Shown: in pieces, positions 39,733 to 47,387 of the stretch | Numbering within the stretch: position 1 is the first letter of the stretch | How the letters are laid out: each line of letters begins with the position of its first letter | Source: a virus | DNA: 64,000 nt | Reading direction: 5' to 3' (one strand) | Virus record (IMG/VR): IMGVR_UViG_3300035670_000075 | Coordinates: 41,388 to 105,387 of that record | Position numbers and translations under genes: made by a program | Notes under the pieces: model-generated | What the model was told of the DNA's origin: nothing | Database searches by the model: none | What the model saw: the letters and a program-made list of their open reading frames with translations, nothing else

Positions 39733-39936
39733 ATGCATCTCTATTACTGTGGACGTAAAAAATGGCGCGGTTATATGAATCGCGTAACTGAAGCTAGTAT
39801 GCTTGATGCTTTACCATTCGGGAAATTAATTGCGCGGGTAAAAAAGCATCAGGTTTATTTTGTATGTCGTGATGTTTCAAGAAGTCAGCAGGCAATTAAA
39901 TTGAAAAGATTTTGGCGGGCTTCGCGCAGTGAATAA
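39733..39936 (+). CDS. First cassette protein, unknown
   Basis: 67 residues, strongly basic (GRKKWRGYMNRV, KLKRFWRASRSE). It ends a few bases before the left box of the first attC site, so it is the first cassette-like gene. No attI site or integrase is seen upstream. Function unknown; nucleic-acid binding would fit the charge. Confidence 0.5.
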   Translation: MHLYYCGRKKWRGYMNRVTEASMLDALPFGKLIARVKKHQVYFVCRDVSRSQQAIKLKRFWRASRSE

Positions 39937-39939
39937 AGA

Positions 39940-40034
39940 TAACGCCCGAACTCAGGCGACCATTGCCGCCTATGAGCTTTAATTAACCAATTTAAACCGG
40001 CGGCAATGGGTCGGCCTTGACCGCCAAGTTAGGC
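39940..40034 (+). repeat. attC site 1
   Basis: TAACGCC at 39940 and GTTAGGC at 40028. The stem GGCGACCATTGCCGCC pairs with GGCGGCAATGGGTC with one extra G, the unpaired base expected in attC folds. 95 bases. Confidence 0.85.
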
Positions 40035-40053
40035 TTTTGCCTTTAGGATACAT

Positions 40054-40299
40054 ATGAACACAGACGATATAATGAATGAATCTGAGAAGCTTACAGAGGA
40101 ACTTGTAAAATATCTAGCAAAACGTAAAACAAACCGCGCAGTTGCGATCACGTCATTAGTAGATTGCTGCGTTTTTATCGCTACCGAGTCGAAAGATGAA
40201 AAAGTCATTTTCACAATACTTGATATGATTCATAAAAGAGTAGACTCAATTGCCAATGAGCTTTTTGCAGAGCGTAGCATATGGAAAGTTAAAGCCTAA
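40054..40299 (+). CDS. Cassette protein 2, unknown
   Basis: 81 residues; AGGA before the ATG. Helical (EKLTEELVKYLAKRKTNRAV, IFTILDMIHKRVDSIANELF). The stop lies in GCCTAAC, a typical left box, but instead of a full attC a hairpin follows (40308-40348). The sequence resembles short helical regulators, but no family is recognised. Confidence 0.55.
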   Translation: MNTDDIMNESEKLTEELVKYLAKRKTNRAVAITSLVDCCVFIATESKDEKVIFTILDMIHKRVDSIANELFAERSIWKVKA

Positions 40300-40352
40300 C
40301 TTGTAGATAGGCAGAATGTTGAATAACTGTTATTTAACATTCTGCCTATTAC
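40297..40352. repeat. Hairpin repeat, copy 1 (second copy at 45821-45875)
   Basis: TAACTTGTA followed by a perfect 13-bp stem, TAGGCAGAATGTT (40308-40320) with AACATTCTGCCTA (40336-40348). It lies between convergent genes and can act as a two-way terminator. The same about 50 bases recur in the same orientation at 45821. Confidence 0.7.
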
Positions 40353-40354
40353 CA

Positions 40355-40915
40355 TCACTGCAACGTCACATCATCAGCACCAAGTCTATCTTGGATGCCT
40401 ATTAACAAAGCCAATTCATCCTGGCTCAACTGCTTCACAAGCTCGCGTTCGTCTTTGACTTTCAACTCACCACTAACTTCAGACCTGCTATCTACGCTAA
40501 GCCTGTCGAAGCGCCCAAACTCATCGCGGTAACGTCGCTCCAACAGCCATGCAATCGGTTGCCACGGTGGAGGCGCGGCTTTCTGAATGACCTCGCGGCT
40601 GAGTAGGTTGCCGTCTGCGTCGTAGCGGCGCTTTTCTTCTATAATCACTTGCTTCTGCGTTGAAGCGTCTAGCATCTTTCTAAGCAGGCTTTTCTTGTAC
40701 TCAAGCTTTGCTTTTTTTATAGTCTCTGAAAACTCCGAAAACACAGGAGACTTTCTTTCATCTCCGCTTTTCATCCAATCATAAAAAGCAGCTTCACTAA
40801 CGCCAGCAGCAGTGCAAGCATCTGCATTTGAAAGCCCTGCCTTAAAAGCCTCCACCAGTATCGCTATAATGTCAGGCGTGAATACCCTCTTCCGCCCGGT
40901 CTTACTCTTCGCCAC
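40355..40915 (-). CDS. Terminase small subunit-like protein
   Basis: 186 residues. A helix-turn-helix at the N-terminus (VFTPDIIAILVEAFKAG, ADACTAAGVSEAAFYDWM) is followed by charged helices and a final acidic helix, the usual plan of phage small terminase subunits that recognise the packaging site. It overlaps the ParB-like gene by 14 bases. Unusually it is about 15 kb from the large subunit and on the other side of the early operon. Confidence 0.65.
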   Translation of the reverse strand: MAKSKTGRKRVFTPDIIAILVEAFKAGLSNADACTAAGVSEAAFYDWMKSGDERKSPVFSEFSETIKKAKLEYKKSLLRKMLDASTQKQVIIEEKRRYDADGNLLSREVIQKAAPPPWQPIAWLLERRYRDEFGRFDRLSVDSRSEVSGELKVKDERELVKQLSQDELALLIGIQDRLGADDVTLQ

Positions 40916-41579
40916 TTTGTCTCACCACCTTCTTTCTCTTCTGCACATCGGGGTAGCGCAGAATAATTCCATCTAATTCAGTTTCAAATGCCAGCAAGTC
41001 ATCCATTGGTACACTGACTGTTATCTTAGCAACTTGCTCCATATTGTCGCCGCCACCATCGCCACCGAAGTCATTGCCATCACCGCCGAAGCCATCACCA
41101 AATCCGCTGTTTTGCAAACTCGCAAACAACGCGCCAGTGTCAACTTCAAGTGCCTTCAGTGCATCGGAAAAGCCAGCCTCCAACGCACTCAAGTCCCACT
41201 CGCCACTCACACCTGGTAGTGGGTTGTCGAGCAGTAAGATTTGCTCCTCTTGCGCCGGGGTCAGCCCGCTGCACACAACGGCTGGAGCGTGAGTAACACC
41301 CATGTACAGCACAGCATCGACACGCAAATGCCCGGCGCACGACATCAACTTGCCAGTCCTATCTGACAATATCGGCAATCGATTCATAAACAACTCAGGA
41401 GACTGTTTAATCCCCTCTGCGAGATTATGAATCTCTACCTTGCCGTACTTGCGCGGATTGGCGCTGCCATTGACAGATGTATAGGGGACTATCTCTCTGT
41501 AATCAACCGTCAGCAACTCGCACTTGGCGGAAGCGGTTATTACGTCCAAAAGCTGTTTTTCTGTTTTTTGCTGCGACAT
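40902..41579 (-). CDS. ParB-like nuclease-domain protein
   Basis: 225 residues. DYREIVPYTSVNGSANPRKYGKVEIHNLAEGIKQ, then ILSDRTGKLMSCAGHLRVDAVLYMGV have the order of the ParB N-terminal domain ('G.rR..A....g' becomes GHLRVDA). Phage versions sit before terminase genes and may mark or nick DNA. A Gly/Asp-rich linker (about 158-175) and a small C-terminal domain follow. Reads away from a control region with repeated GTTTACA. Confidence 0.65.
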   Translation of the reverse strand: MSQQKTEKQLLDVITASAKCELLTVDYREIVPYTSVNGSANPRKYGKVEIHNLAEGIKQSPELFMNRLPILSDRTGKLMSCAGHLRVDAVLYMGVTHAPAVVCSGLTPAQEEQILLLDNPLPGVSGEWDLSALEAGFSDALKALEVDTGALFASLQNSGFGDGFGGDGNDFGGDGGGDNMEQVAKITVSVPMDDLLAFETELDGIILRYPDVQKRKKVVRQSGEE

Positions 41580-41667
41580 CTTGCGTTAACGCCGTTGTTT
41601 GTTTACAATATGTTTACATAATCTAATATAGATAGATTATACACAGAATTCACACAGGATAACAAAG
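41580..41667. promoter_or_regulatory. Divergent control region with repressor-like half sites
   Basis: TGCGTTAAC at 41582-41590 matches the half site of the operator at 55738. Two GTTTACA direct repeats at 41601 and 41612 are one helical turn apart. It separates the ParB-like and Cas4-like genes. Confidence 0.5.
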
Positions 41668-43173
41668 ATGGGCGGCAGCATAATCACCAAAACCATGTTC
41701 ATGTCAGGCGTGCAATGCACGCTAAAACTATGGCACGAACAGCATGCCGACAGCAGAGAACCGCCGTCAGAAAGCACGCTGCGCGCAATGGCAGAAGGCA
41801 ATGAAGTCGGCGCACTGGCGCGTGCGCAATATCCTGGCGGCGTATTTATCGCCGAAACAAACTACGAAGCCGCTGCCGCTGCGACGCGCGAGGCATACGA
41901 AAACGGCGCGTCGGTAATCTACGAAGCGGCATTTTTGGTAGATGATATGTACGCCAAAGTCGATATTTTGCATATCGACGAGGAAGGCAACGCAACCATC
42001 ATTGAAGTAAAAGCCACTACGTCGGTAAAACCTGAGCATCTTCCAGACGTAGGCTTCCAATGGCACGTTGTCGTAGCGTCTGGTATCAACGTGACTAACG
42101 TATACCTGATGATTCTCGACGACACCAAGCTGTGTCCGTCTGATAACTACTTCAAACTGGAAGATGTCGCAGAGAAAGCGCAAATCTGGAAAGACGCTGC
42201 ACAGTCAAAATCGGTTGCGCTGATGAAAACAGCCAATCAAGCAACACAGCCAACACAACAAATAGGATCACACTGCAACACGCCGTATGACTGCCAATTC
42301 ACCGATAAATGTTGGGCGCATGTACCTGATGAGAATAGCATATTTACAATCCCATTCCTGCGTGGGAGAAAAAAACAAGACCTGATCGACGCAGGAATAT
42401 TCCATATCAACCACTTGCCAACTGAATTTGAGGCAACTGCGGCGCAACAGGTGTGGATTGATGTGGCAACCAGTGGCAAGCCAATCGTCAACATTGCCGG
42501 AATCAAAGACGAGCTATCGCAACTGGAATACCCGCTGGCTCACTTCGATTTTGAGACAATGGCATACGCCATCCCAAGATTTGCCGGGATGAAGCCGTAT
42601 CAGCAGTTCCCATTCCAATTTTCACTGCATGTGCAGAGAAAAAATGGGAAAATAACCCATCAAGAATATTTACATGTCACTCGCGACGACCCGCGAAAAC
42701 ACATTGCAGAAGCCATGCTTGCTTCTATTCCAGACGGCGGACATATCATCACCTGGAACAAACATTTCGAGTCTGGACGCATCATGGAAATGGCAGCGTG
42801 GCTGGAGTCAACCGGAGAAATCTCAAAAGCCAACCAGATGCGCAAGTTCAACGACCGCCTGTGGGACTTGGCTGAGATATTCCGCATCAAAGGCACTGGC
42901 GAAGTGCTGTGGCTGCACCCCGACATGCAGGGGCGCTACAGTATCAAATATGTTCTTCCAGTGATTGCGCCGCACTTGAGCTACAAGGGCATGAAAGTCG
43001 CCAAGGGCGATGAAGCAATGAACGCCTGGGCAAAGCTGATCATGCTTCCAGACGGCAGCGCCGAGAAGCAGGAATTGACATCGGCATTGCTTGCATACTG
43101 CAAGCAGGACACATACGCGATGGTGGTTATTTTGGATTATCTGTGGAGTCTTGTATGGAAAAGCGGTTTGTAG
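41668..43173 (+). CDS. DUF2779-type protein: Cas4-like nuclease plus DEDD exonuclease domain
   Basis: 501 residues. The N-terminal part has a PD-(D/E)XK core (YAKVDILHIDEEG, ATIIEVKATTS) and cysteines (Cys17 in GVQCTLKLWH, then CNTPYDCQFTDKCW), which fit a Cas4/AddB iron-sulphur nuclease. The C-terminal part starts HFDFETMAYAIPRF, a DEDD exonuclease-like motif of DUF2779, with HIITWNKHFESGR and YSIKYVLPVIAPHLSY further on. Probably a DNA end-processing enzyme in recombination or repair. Confidence 0.8.
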   Translation: MGGSIITKTMFMSGVQCTLKLWHEQHADSREPPSESTLRAMAEGNEVGALARAQYPGGVFIAETNYEAAAAATREAYENGASVIYEAAFLVDDMYAKVDILHIDEEGNATIIEVKATTSVKPEHLPDVGFQWHVVVASGINVTNVYLMILDDTKLCPSDNYFKLEDVAEKAQIWKDAAQSKSVALMKTANQATQPTQQIGSHCNTPYDCQFTDKCWAHVPDENSIFTIPFLRGRKKQDLIDAGIFHINHLPTEFEATAAQQVWIDVATSGKPIVNIAGIKDELSQLEYPLAHFDFETMAYAIPRFAGMKPYQQFPFQFSLHVQRKNGKITHQEYLHVTRDDPRKHIAEAMLASIPDGGHIITWNKHFESGRIMEMAAWLESTGEISKANQMRKFNDRLWDLAEIFRIKGTGEVLWLHPDMQGRYSIKYVLPVIAPHLSYKGMKVAKGDEAMNAWAKLIMLPDGSAEKQELTSALLAYCKQDTYAMVVILDYLWSLVWKSGL

Positions 43174-43397
43174 TAACTAAAGGCAACGGGACATTCAAAG
43201 CTGGCGATAGAATAGTCTTTTACAAAAATGGGGACATAGGTTGCGCACAGGCTGGTGGATGGGTTGATAATAAGGACGCAGAAGAAGCTACAAAAGGTAT
43301 GGAATACAGACCTGATGTTGAGTTTGCGAAAAAGAAGATTAAACGCCTATCGGAAGAGATTGCAGAGTTGCGCAGAGAATATGGTGTTACTGAATAA
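43155..43397 (+). CDS. Small protein with coiled-coil end, unknown
   Basis: 80 residues from the ATG at 43155, overlapping the end of the nuclease gene. A beta-rich first half (RFVVTKGNGTFKAGDRIVFY, GDIGCAQAGGWV) resembles SH3-like folds. The last 25 residues are a charged helix. Function unknown. Confidence 0.5.
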   Translation: MEKRFVVTKGNGTFKAGDRIVFYKNGDIGCAQAGGWVDNKDAEEATKGMEYRPDVEFAKKKIKRLSEEIAELRREYGVTE

Positions 43398-43423
43398 TGT
43401 TATTTTCCTTTGGAGTGAAAAAC

Positions 43424-43657
43424 ATGCTTACGACTGTTAGGGCTAGAGTTTGCAGAGTTGGTGAATGGGCAGTGTTCCGCACAAAACAGCATGGATTGGT
43501 CATGCAAATGGGCGACGGTTATATGAAAGCGCCTCTGCAAAAAAAGAATATGTTTAAGTTAAATATCAGCGGTAATACGCCATGCCTGGTAAGGTCGCGA
43601 TGCGATATTAAAACTAACGCCAAAGCTCAGGCGACAACCGCCGTCTGTGAACCATAA
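43424..43657 (+). CDS. Cassette protein, unknown
   Basis: 77 residues from the ATG at 43424 with GGAG 8 bases upstream. Beta pattern RVGEWAVFRTKQHGLVMQMGDG. The frame runs into the attC site, so the last about 13 residues (NAKAQATTAVCEP) are encoded by the recombination site itself, common for integron cassettes. Its left boundary is not marked by an attC. Confidence 0.5.
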   Translation: MLTTVRARVCRVGEWAVFRTKQHGLVMQMGDGYMKAPLQKKNMFKLNISGNTPCLVRSRCDIKTNAKAQATTAVCEP

Positions 43658-43708
43658 ACAACCAAAAAGCCTAACGGCAGCGGGTCGCGCTCAAGTGTGA
43701 AGTTAGGC
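43614..43708 (+). repeat. attC site 2
   Basis: CTAACGCC at 43614 and GTTAGGC at 43702. The AAAGCTCAGGCGAC side pairs imperfectly with GTCGCGCTCAAGTGTG, and GCCGTC with GGCAGC around a long spacer. Confidence 0.75.
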
Positions 43709-43722
43709 TGTGGAGATAAGCC

Positions 43723-44010
43723 ATGACTGAGATTGTAAAAGGAATGAAAATTACGCCTTGGGGTACTAAAGATAACCCTCTTATGCAGGGAATGTTTGTT
43801 GGTTGCGTACAATGGGCGATTGGTGATAAAGATATAGTTGAATCGTTCAAGAAAGATACAGGTAATGACCTGAACTCGTTAAGATTTTCAGGTATTGATG
43901 GAATGATTGATGAAGCTACAGGAAGGGCTGGAGAGATGTTTGCAGCCTTTGCGGATTATGTGGCTGAAAATATCTGGGGTGATGAAAACTCGGATATTGA
44001 TGCAGCCTAA
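43723..44010 (+). CDS. Cassette protein 3, unknown
   Basis: 95 residues; GGAG 8 bases upstream. Aromatic and acidic, with KITPWGTKDNPLMQGMFVGC, QWAIGDKDIVESFKKDTGND and a helical end. The stop lies in the next attC left box. No family is recognised. Confidence 0.55.
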   Translation: MTEIVKGMKITPWGTKDNPLMQGMFVGCVQWAIGDKDIVESFKKDTGNDLNSLRFSGIDGMIDEATGRAGEMFAAFADYVAENIWGDENSDIDAA

Positions 44011-44103
44011 CGCCAGAATTAACCCGACATGCGCCGCCAATTAACTAAAACCAAGTCATAAAAGCCCGACGGCGCATGGTCGGACTTGATGGCAAAGTTA
44101 TAC
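44005..44103 (+). repeat. attC site 3
   Basis: GCCTAAC at 44005 and GTTATAC at 44097. CCCGACATGCGCCG pairs with CGGCGCATGGTCGG with one extra base; about 99 bases. Confidence 0.8.
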
Positions 44104-44112
44104 GGAGACTAT

Positions 44113-44418
44113 ATGAGCAAGCAACAATGGGGACATGGATACCACCGTGGTTTTAATAAAGGATACGCAAAGGCGAAGCGCGAAGAGGAAACAAAGCGCG
44201 CTTTCAAAGAAAATAAACATGCTCATTGGGTTGAGATTACTCATTACGGAAGCGAAGGCGTTGAGCCAAAAGACCGCATGTTATGCGGTGATGTTGGTGG
44301 TAGCTGTATAAGCGGAAGCGGTGAAAGCATATGTGCTGGCTATCGCGGTGAAAATGAAACAGGTACACATGTGATATGCGCTGAAAAACCAAGAGCGTAT
44401 AAGCATGATTCCGTATAA
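44113..44418 (+). CDS. Cassette protein 4, unknown
   Basis: 101 residues; GGAG upstream of the ATG. Basic N-terminus (GHGYHRGFNKGYAKAKREEE), and later MLCGDVGGSCISGSGESIC with three close cysteines. Its stop is in the next attC left box. Function unknown. Confidence 0.55.
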   Translation: MSKQQWGHGYHRGFNKGYAKAKREEETKRAFKENKHAHWVEITHYGSEGVEPKDRMLCGDVGGSCISGSGESICAGYRGENETGTHVICAEKPRAYKHDSV

Positions 44419-44511
44419 CGCCAGAACTCAGGCGACCATTGCCGCCTGCAAACTTAAACTTTAGCCAGTTCACTCCGGCGGCAATGGGTCGCCTGGAGTG
44501 ACAAGTTATAT
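44414..44511 (+). repeat. attC site 4
   Basis: TAACGCC at 44416 and GTTATAT at 44505. Its stem GGCGACCATTGCCGCC/GGCGGCAATGGGTC is the same as in attC site 1, so the two are closely related. Confidence 0.85.
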
Positions 44512-44524
44512 TGAGGTAACAAAT

Positions 44525-44794
44525 ATGATTAAAAATCTCAGAAATGATTTTATTGAACTGATGTCAGAGTCATATGTAAAAATGCCAAGGCACGACAGAA
44601 TATGTCTGCTCCATGCAATGGACGCACCTGACAATAACCCAGCGACAGGGCTGCCATTTCAAACAGTAGGCGAACTGTTTGGTTCAATGAGTGACGAATC
44701 TTTGGCAACAGTCTATCGCGATATGCGTGATAACGAATTATTAGCAAGTCGGGACAGCTACAGAAAATATGAAGAAGCCATTAAAAATTTGTGA
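44525..44794 (+). CDS. Cassette protein 5, unknown
   Basis: 89 residues; GAGG upstream. Helical (IKNLRNDFIELMSESYVKMP, ICLLHAMDAPDNNPATG, LATVYRDMRDNELLASR). Ends just before attC site 5. No family is recognised. Confidence 0.55.
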   Translation: MIKNLRNDFIELMSESYVKMPRHDRICLLHAMDAPDNNPATGLPFQTVGELFGSMSDESLATVYRDMRDNELLASRDSYRKYEEAIKNL

Positions 44795-44795
44795 A

Positions 44796-44898
44796 TATAA
44801 CGCCAAAGCTCACGCGACCAATACCGCCCGCGATGAGCTTTAATCCGGCACTAAATTTTGTGGGCGGTATTGGGTCGCCGTGGAGCGTAAAGTTAGGT
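44796..44898 (+). repeat. attC site 5
   Basis: TAACGCC at 44798 and GTTAGGT at 44892. GCGACCAATACCGCCC pairs with GGGCGGTATTGGGTCGC with one extra G. Confidence 0.85.
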
Positions 44899-44903
44899 GC
44901 TTA

Positions 44904-45059
44904 ATGAATAAGAATATGAGAGCGGTAGCAAGGAAATCATGCTGGATGGCTAATGGTTTTTTCGGTTCAAACCGCAAAGAAGCCGTTCAAAAAGCAATAG
45001 AAAACGGAGTTAAACCCGAAAACATAAAAGCTAAAAAAGTATATCCATCTGGCAAATGA
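44904..45059 (+). CDS. Cassette protein 6, very small
   Basis: 51 residues, basic: NKNMRAVARKSCWMANGFFG, SNRKEAVQKAIENGVKPEN and a Lys-rich end. The ATG lies 5 bases after the attC right box, and the stop precedes attC site 6. The size is small but the cassette layout supports it. Function unknown. Confidence 0.5.
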   Translation: MNKNMRAVARKSCWMANGFFGSNRKEAVQKAIENGVKPENIKAKKVYPSGK

Positions 45060-45067
45060 ATTTTACA

Positions 45068-45164
45068 CCTAACGCCTGAGCTAAGCCGCGCTGCGCCGCG
45101 ATGAACTTTATATTAACCTGCTCAAGCCCGACGGCGCAGCGTCGGCTTGAGCGCAAAGTTAGAG
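45068..45164 (+). repeat. attC site 6
   Basis: CCTAACG at 45068 and GTTAGAG at 45158. CTGAGCTAAGCCG pairs with CGGCTTGAGCG and GCTGCGCCG with CGGCGCAGC. A textbook site. Confidence 0.88.
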
Positions 45165-45170
45165 GTTGAC

Positions 45171-45305
45171 ATGGATAGAATCAAGGTAACAAAAGATTGC
45201 ATTAAAGTATATGAGCAGCAAAAAGGTTCAAAAGAATCTTCTTACTTATCAAGAAGAAGACTTCTAATTTCTTTGAAATCGTCATCATCAAGAAAGAAAA
45301 ACTGA
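45171..45305 (+). CDS. Short cassette gene 7, probably cut by the GNAT gene
   Basis: 44 residues: MDRIKVTKDCIKVYEQQKGS, then a Ser/Arg-rich tail whose codons are antisense to the end of the GNAT gene. The first half looks coding; the second looks accidental. No attC follows. Probably a cassette truncated when the reverse-oriented GNAT DNA arrived. Confidence 0.35.
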   Translation: MDRIKVTKDCIKVYEQQKGSKESSYLSRRRLLISLKSSSSRKKN

Positions 45306-45811
45306 CATGATTTTGATTTCTTTTTATTTGACATAATCGTTAATCCTTTATATATGCTTAACGATTGTGTCTTTTTGGCATCTGCACTTGATAATATGCT
45401 AACTTTATTAAATCCGTTTTTTTCAAAAAAATGTTCTTTACCAATTGAAGATATGAAACATATAGGAGAGAATCTTTCTTTCACTGTGCTAAGCACAAGA
45501 CTACCAATACCTTCCATTCTGTATTTTTCTTCAACATATATGCGATGTAGATAGAATTTATCTCCAGGAAAATGAATAACCATAGCATAAGATATTGGGT
45601 TTCCTTCATAAAGGTAAGCTATGATTTTCAAATTACCAACACGAAATAACTCTTTAAATATATTTGATATATAATTTAAAGCATTATCATAATTTATGTT
45701 TTTATCAATTGATAGCCCAATAATCATTGGAGTTATAAGAGCATCCTGAAGCATTATCTCCGATTCTATTTTTATTATCTGGTTTATATCTGATTGACTA
45801 AGCTCACTCAT
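45242..45811 (-). CDS. GNAT acetyltransferase-like protein
   Basis: 189 residues. FYLHRIYVEEKYRMEGIGSLVLS is the acetyl-CoA-binding motif A of the GNAT fold, and the EHFFEKNGFNKVS segment the C-terminal strand. The DNA is much more AT-rich than its neighbours. On its own strand GTTAGAGG lies just before the start, the same box that ends attC sites, so it may be a cassette inserted backwards. The acceptor is unknown; toxin or drug targets are possible. Confidence 0.7.
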   Translation of the reverse strand: MSELSQSDINQIIKIESEIMLQDALITPMIIGLSIDKNINYDNALNYISNIFKELFRVGNLKIIAYLYEGNPISYAMVIHFPGDKFYLHRIYVEEKYRMEGIGSLVLSTVKERFSPICFISSIGKEHFFEKNGFNKVSILSSADAKKTQSLSIYKGLTIMSNKKKSKSCQFFFLDDDDFKEIRSLLLDK

Positions 45812-45820
45812 ATTTACCTC

Positions 45821-45875
45821 TAACTTGTAACTAGGCAGAATGTTAAATAACTGTTATTCAACATTCTGTATAATA
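45821..45875. repeat. Hairpin repeat, copy 2
   Basis: Same order as copy 1: TAACTTGTA, then CTAGGCAGAATGTT (45831) and AACATTCTG (45860). Here it lies upstream of two divergent genes, so it is not simply a terminator. Confidence 0.65.
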
Positions 45876-45880
45876 CAACC

Positions 45881-46207
45881 ATGTCACAATCATTCCTATC
45901 AGCCAACGCCAGGGCGCAGCGCAGGCACAAAGCCAAACGCGCTGCGCTAGGCTTCTCTCAGCTTAATTTCTGGATTCACGAAAAAGACCGTGACATTCTG
46001 GCTTCGGCACTGAAAAAATACAACGCTGACAAGCTTGAAACGCTGGAGCGGCGCATGAGCTTAATCATTCGTGTCGCCAACGACGAAACTGAAATAACAC
46101 TGCACGAAGCATCAGAAATACAACAAAAGATGTTTCCAGAAAATAAACCGCTACCAATAAAAAAAACATGGTGGCAGAAAACCAAAGCATGGCTTGGCGT
46201 TAACTAA
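45881..46207 (+). CDS. Small basic protein, unknown
   Basis: 108 residues. Basic N-terminus (ARAQRRHKAKRAALGFS), then QLNFWIHEKDRDILASAL, which has a strand-helix look of RHH proteins, and a Trp/Lys-rich end. It lies between the hairpin repeat and the recombinase gene. DNA binding is likely from composition; no family is named. Confidence 0.5.
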   Translation: MSQSFLSANARAQRRHKAKRAALGFSQLNFWIHEKDRDILASALKKYNADKLETLERRMSLIIRVANDETEITLHEASEIQQKMFPENKPLPIKKTWWQKTKAWLGVN

Positions 46208-46310
46208 CAATTTTAACGCGCAAGTCATTGATTAAGATAGTATATTACTAGACATAGCACGCAAAATAATTTACATTATTTTATATGTATTATTTTTATA
46301 GTTGACACAG

Positions 46311-47387
46311 ATGGAAACTGAAGATTTAGAAGAAAATCATGAATCGGATACGCGCGAAAGACTTCTCAAGAAATACGCCGCAAAATCCATACGGAAAAAG
46401 ACGCGGCAAGACTACGAATCAAGACTTAGGCTTTATCAAGCGTCAGGTAGAAAACTTCCAGCAACTGACGTTGAAATCGTAGAATACATCGAATCGGCAA
46501 AAGTCATGTCGCGTAAGAAAAACGGCGAATACATTACCAAAGACAGCTTGCTTGCTGTGTCATCAGTCCAATCAATAGTTGCTGCTTTGTCGTGGTGGCA
46601 TCAAGAAAATAACCACCAAGACCACACAAATAGCGCGCTGGTTAAAAAAGCCATTGCAGCAATCAAGCGCGAACGCGCAAAACCGCAAGCGCAAGCGCGA
46701 GCAATAAAAACTGAAGAAATTGCAGCAATCACTGAAACGCTACTCGAACTACAAACAACCCAAAATGCCGCAGACAATCTCCGCGCAATCCGCGATCTGG
46801 CTTTTATCCTCGCGCTGTTTTACACCGGGTGCAGAGAAAGCGAAATCCGTCACCTCAGAGTTGATGATCTGGAGTTTACAGATGACGGTCTAATCGTAAA
46901 AATCAGAAAGTCAAAAACAGACGACGGAACTGGAAGAAACACGCCAATCCCATACCGCGATGCTAACGGACAAAAAATACTCGCGGCATACGCGATCTCT
47001 GATTGGATTGAAAAGGCTGGAATAAAGTCTGGCTTCGTATTCAGAACAGTAGACCAATACGCTGTCGTCGGTCGTGGGAAAAAGCCGCTAGACTATGGGT
47101 TTTCTTCACGGACACTACTCAAATACGCAGAGATGTCAGGCGTATCAATAGACGGAATCAGCACACACTCATTCAGAGCCGGGTGCGCAACAGCACTAAA
47201 TTTAAGCGGCGCAGGTATTGCCGAGATAGCGCAGCACTTAGGTCATCGCTCAACGGCGTCAACGATGAAATACTTACGCGCCGACGCATCAACCAGACTT
47301 AAAGACGCACCAACACGGAAAATTGCGCAGCCAAAGAAAACTTTTACGCAGATAGTTTTCACGTTTATTGCACGTTTATTTTCGTGA
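46311..47387 (+). CDS. Tyrosine recombinase (not IntI type)
   Basis: 358 residues from the ATG at 46311; a TTG at 46302 is possible. Core residues: Arg in GCRESEIRHL, His-x-x-Arg in HSFRAGCATAL, Gly-His in HLGHRS and the Tyr nucleophile in STMKYLRA. The N-terminal domain is a SAM-like fold typical of core-binding domains. The extra helix and motifs of integron integrases are not seen. It points toward the tmRNA-like attachment site. It may be a second integrase or a resolvase of the element. Confidence 0.8.
   Translation: METEDLEENHESDTRERLLKKYAAKSIRKKTRQDYESRLRLYQASGRKLPATDVEIVEYIESAKVMSRKKNGEYITKDSLLAVSSVQSIVAALSWWHQENNHQDHTNSALVKKAIAAIKRERAKPQAQARAIKTEEIAAITETLLELQTTQNAADNLRAIRDLAFILALFYTGCRESEIRHLRVDDLEFTDDGLIVKIRKSKTDDGTGRNTPIPYRDANGQKILAAYAISDWIEKAGIKSGFVFRTVDQYAVVGRGKKPLDYGFSSRTLLKYAEMSGVSIDGISTHSFRAGCATALNLSGAGIAEIAQHLGHRSTASTMKYLRADASTRLKDAPTRKIAQPKKTFTQIVFTFIARLFS

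Noticed and set aside
46311-47387. Tyrosine recombinase as an integron integrase
   Set aside because: It lacks the IntI-specific extra helix region and the characteristic wording around the box II motif; it looks like other phage or plasmid recombinases.
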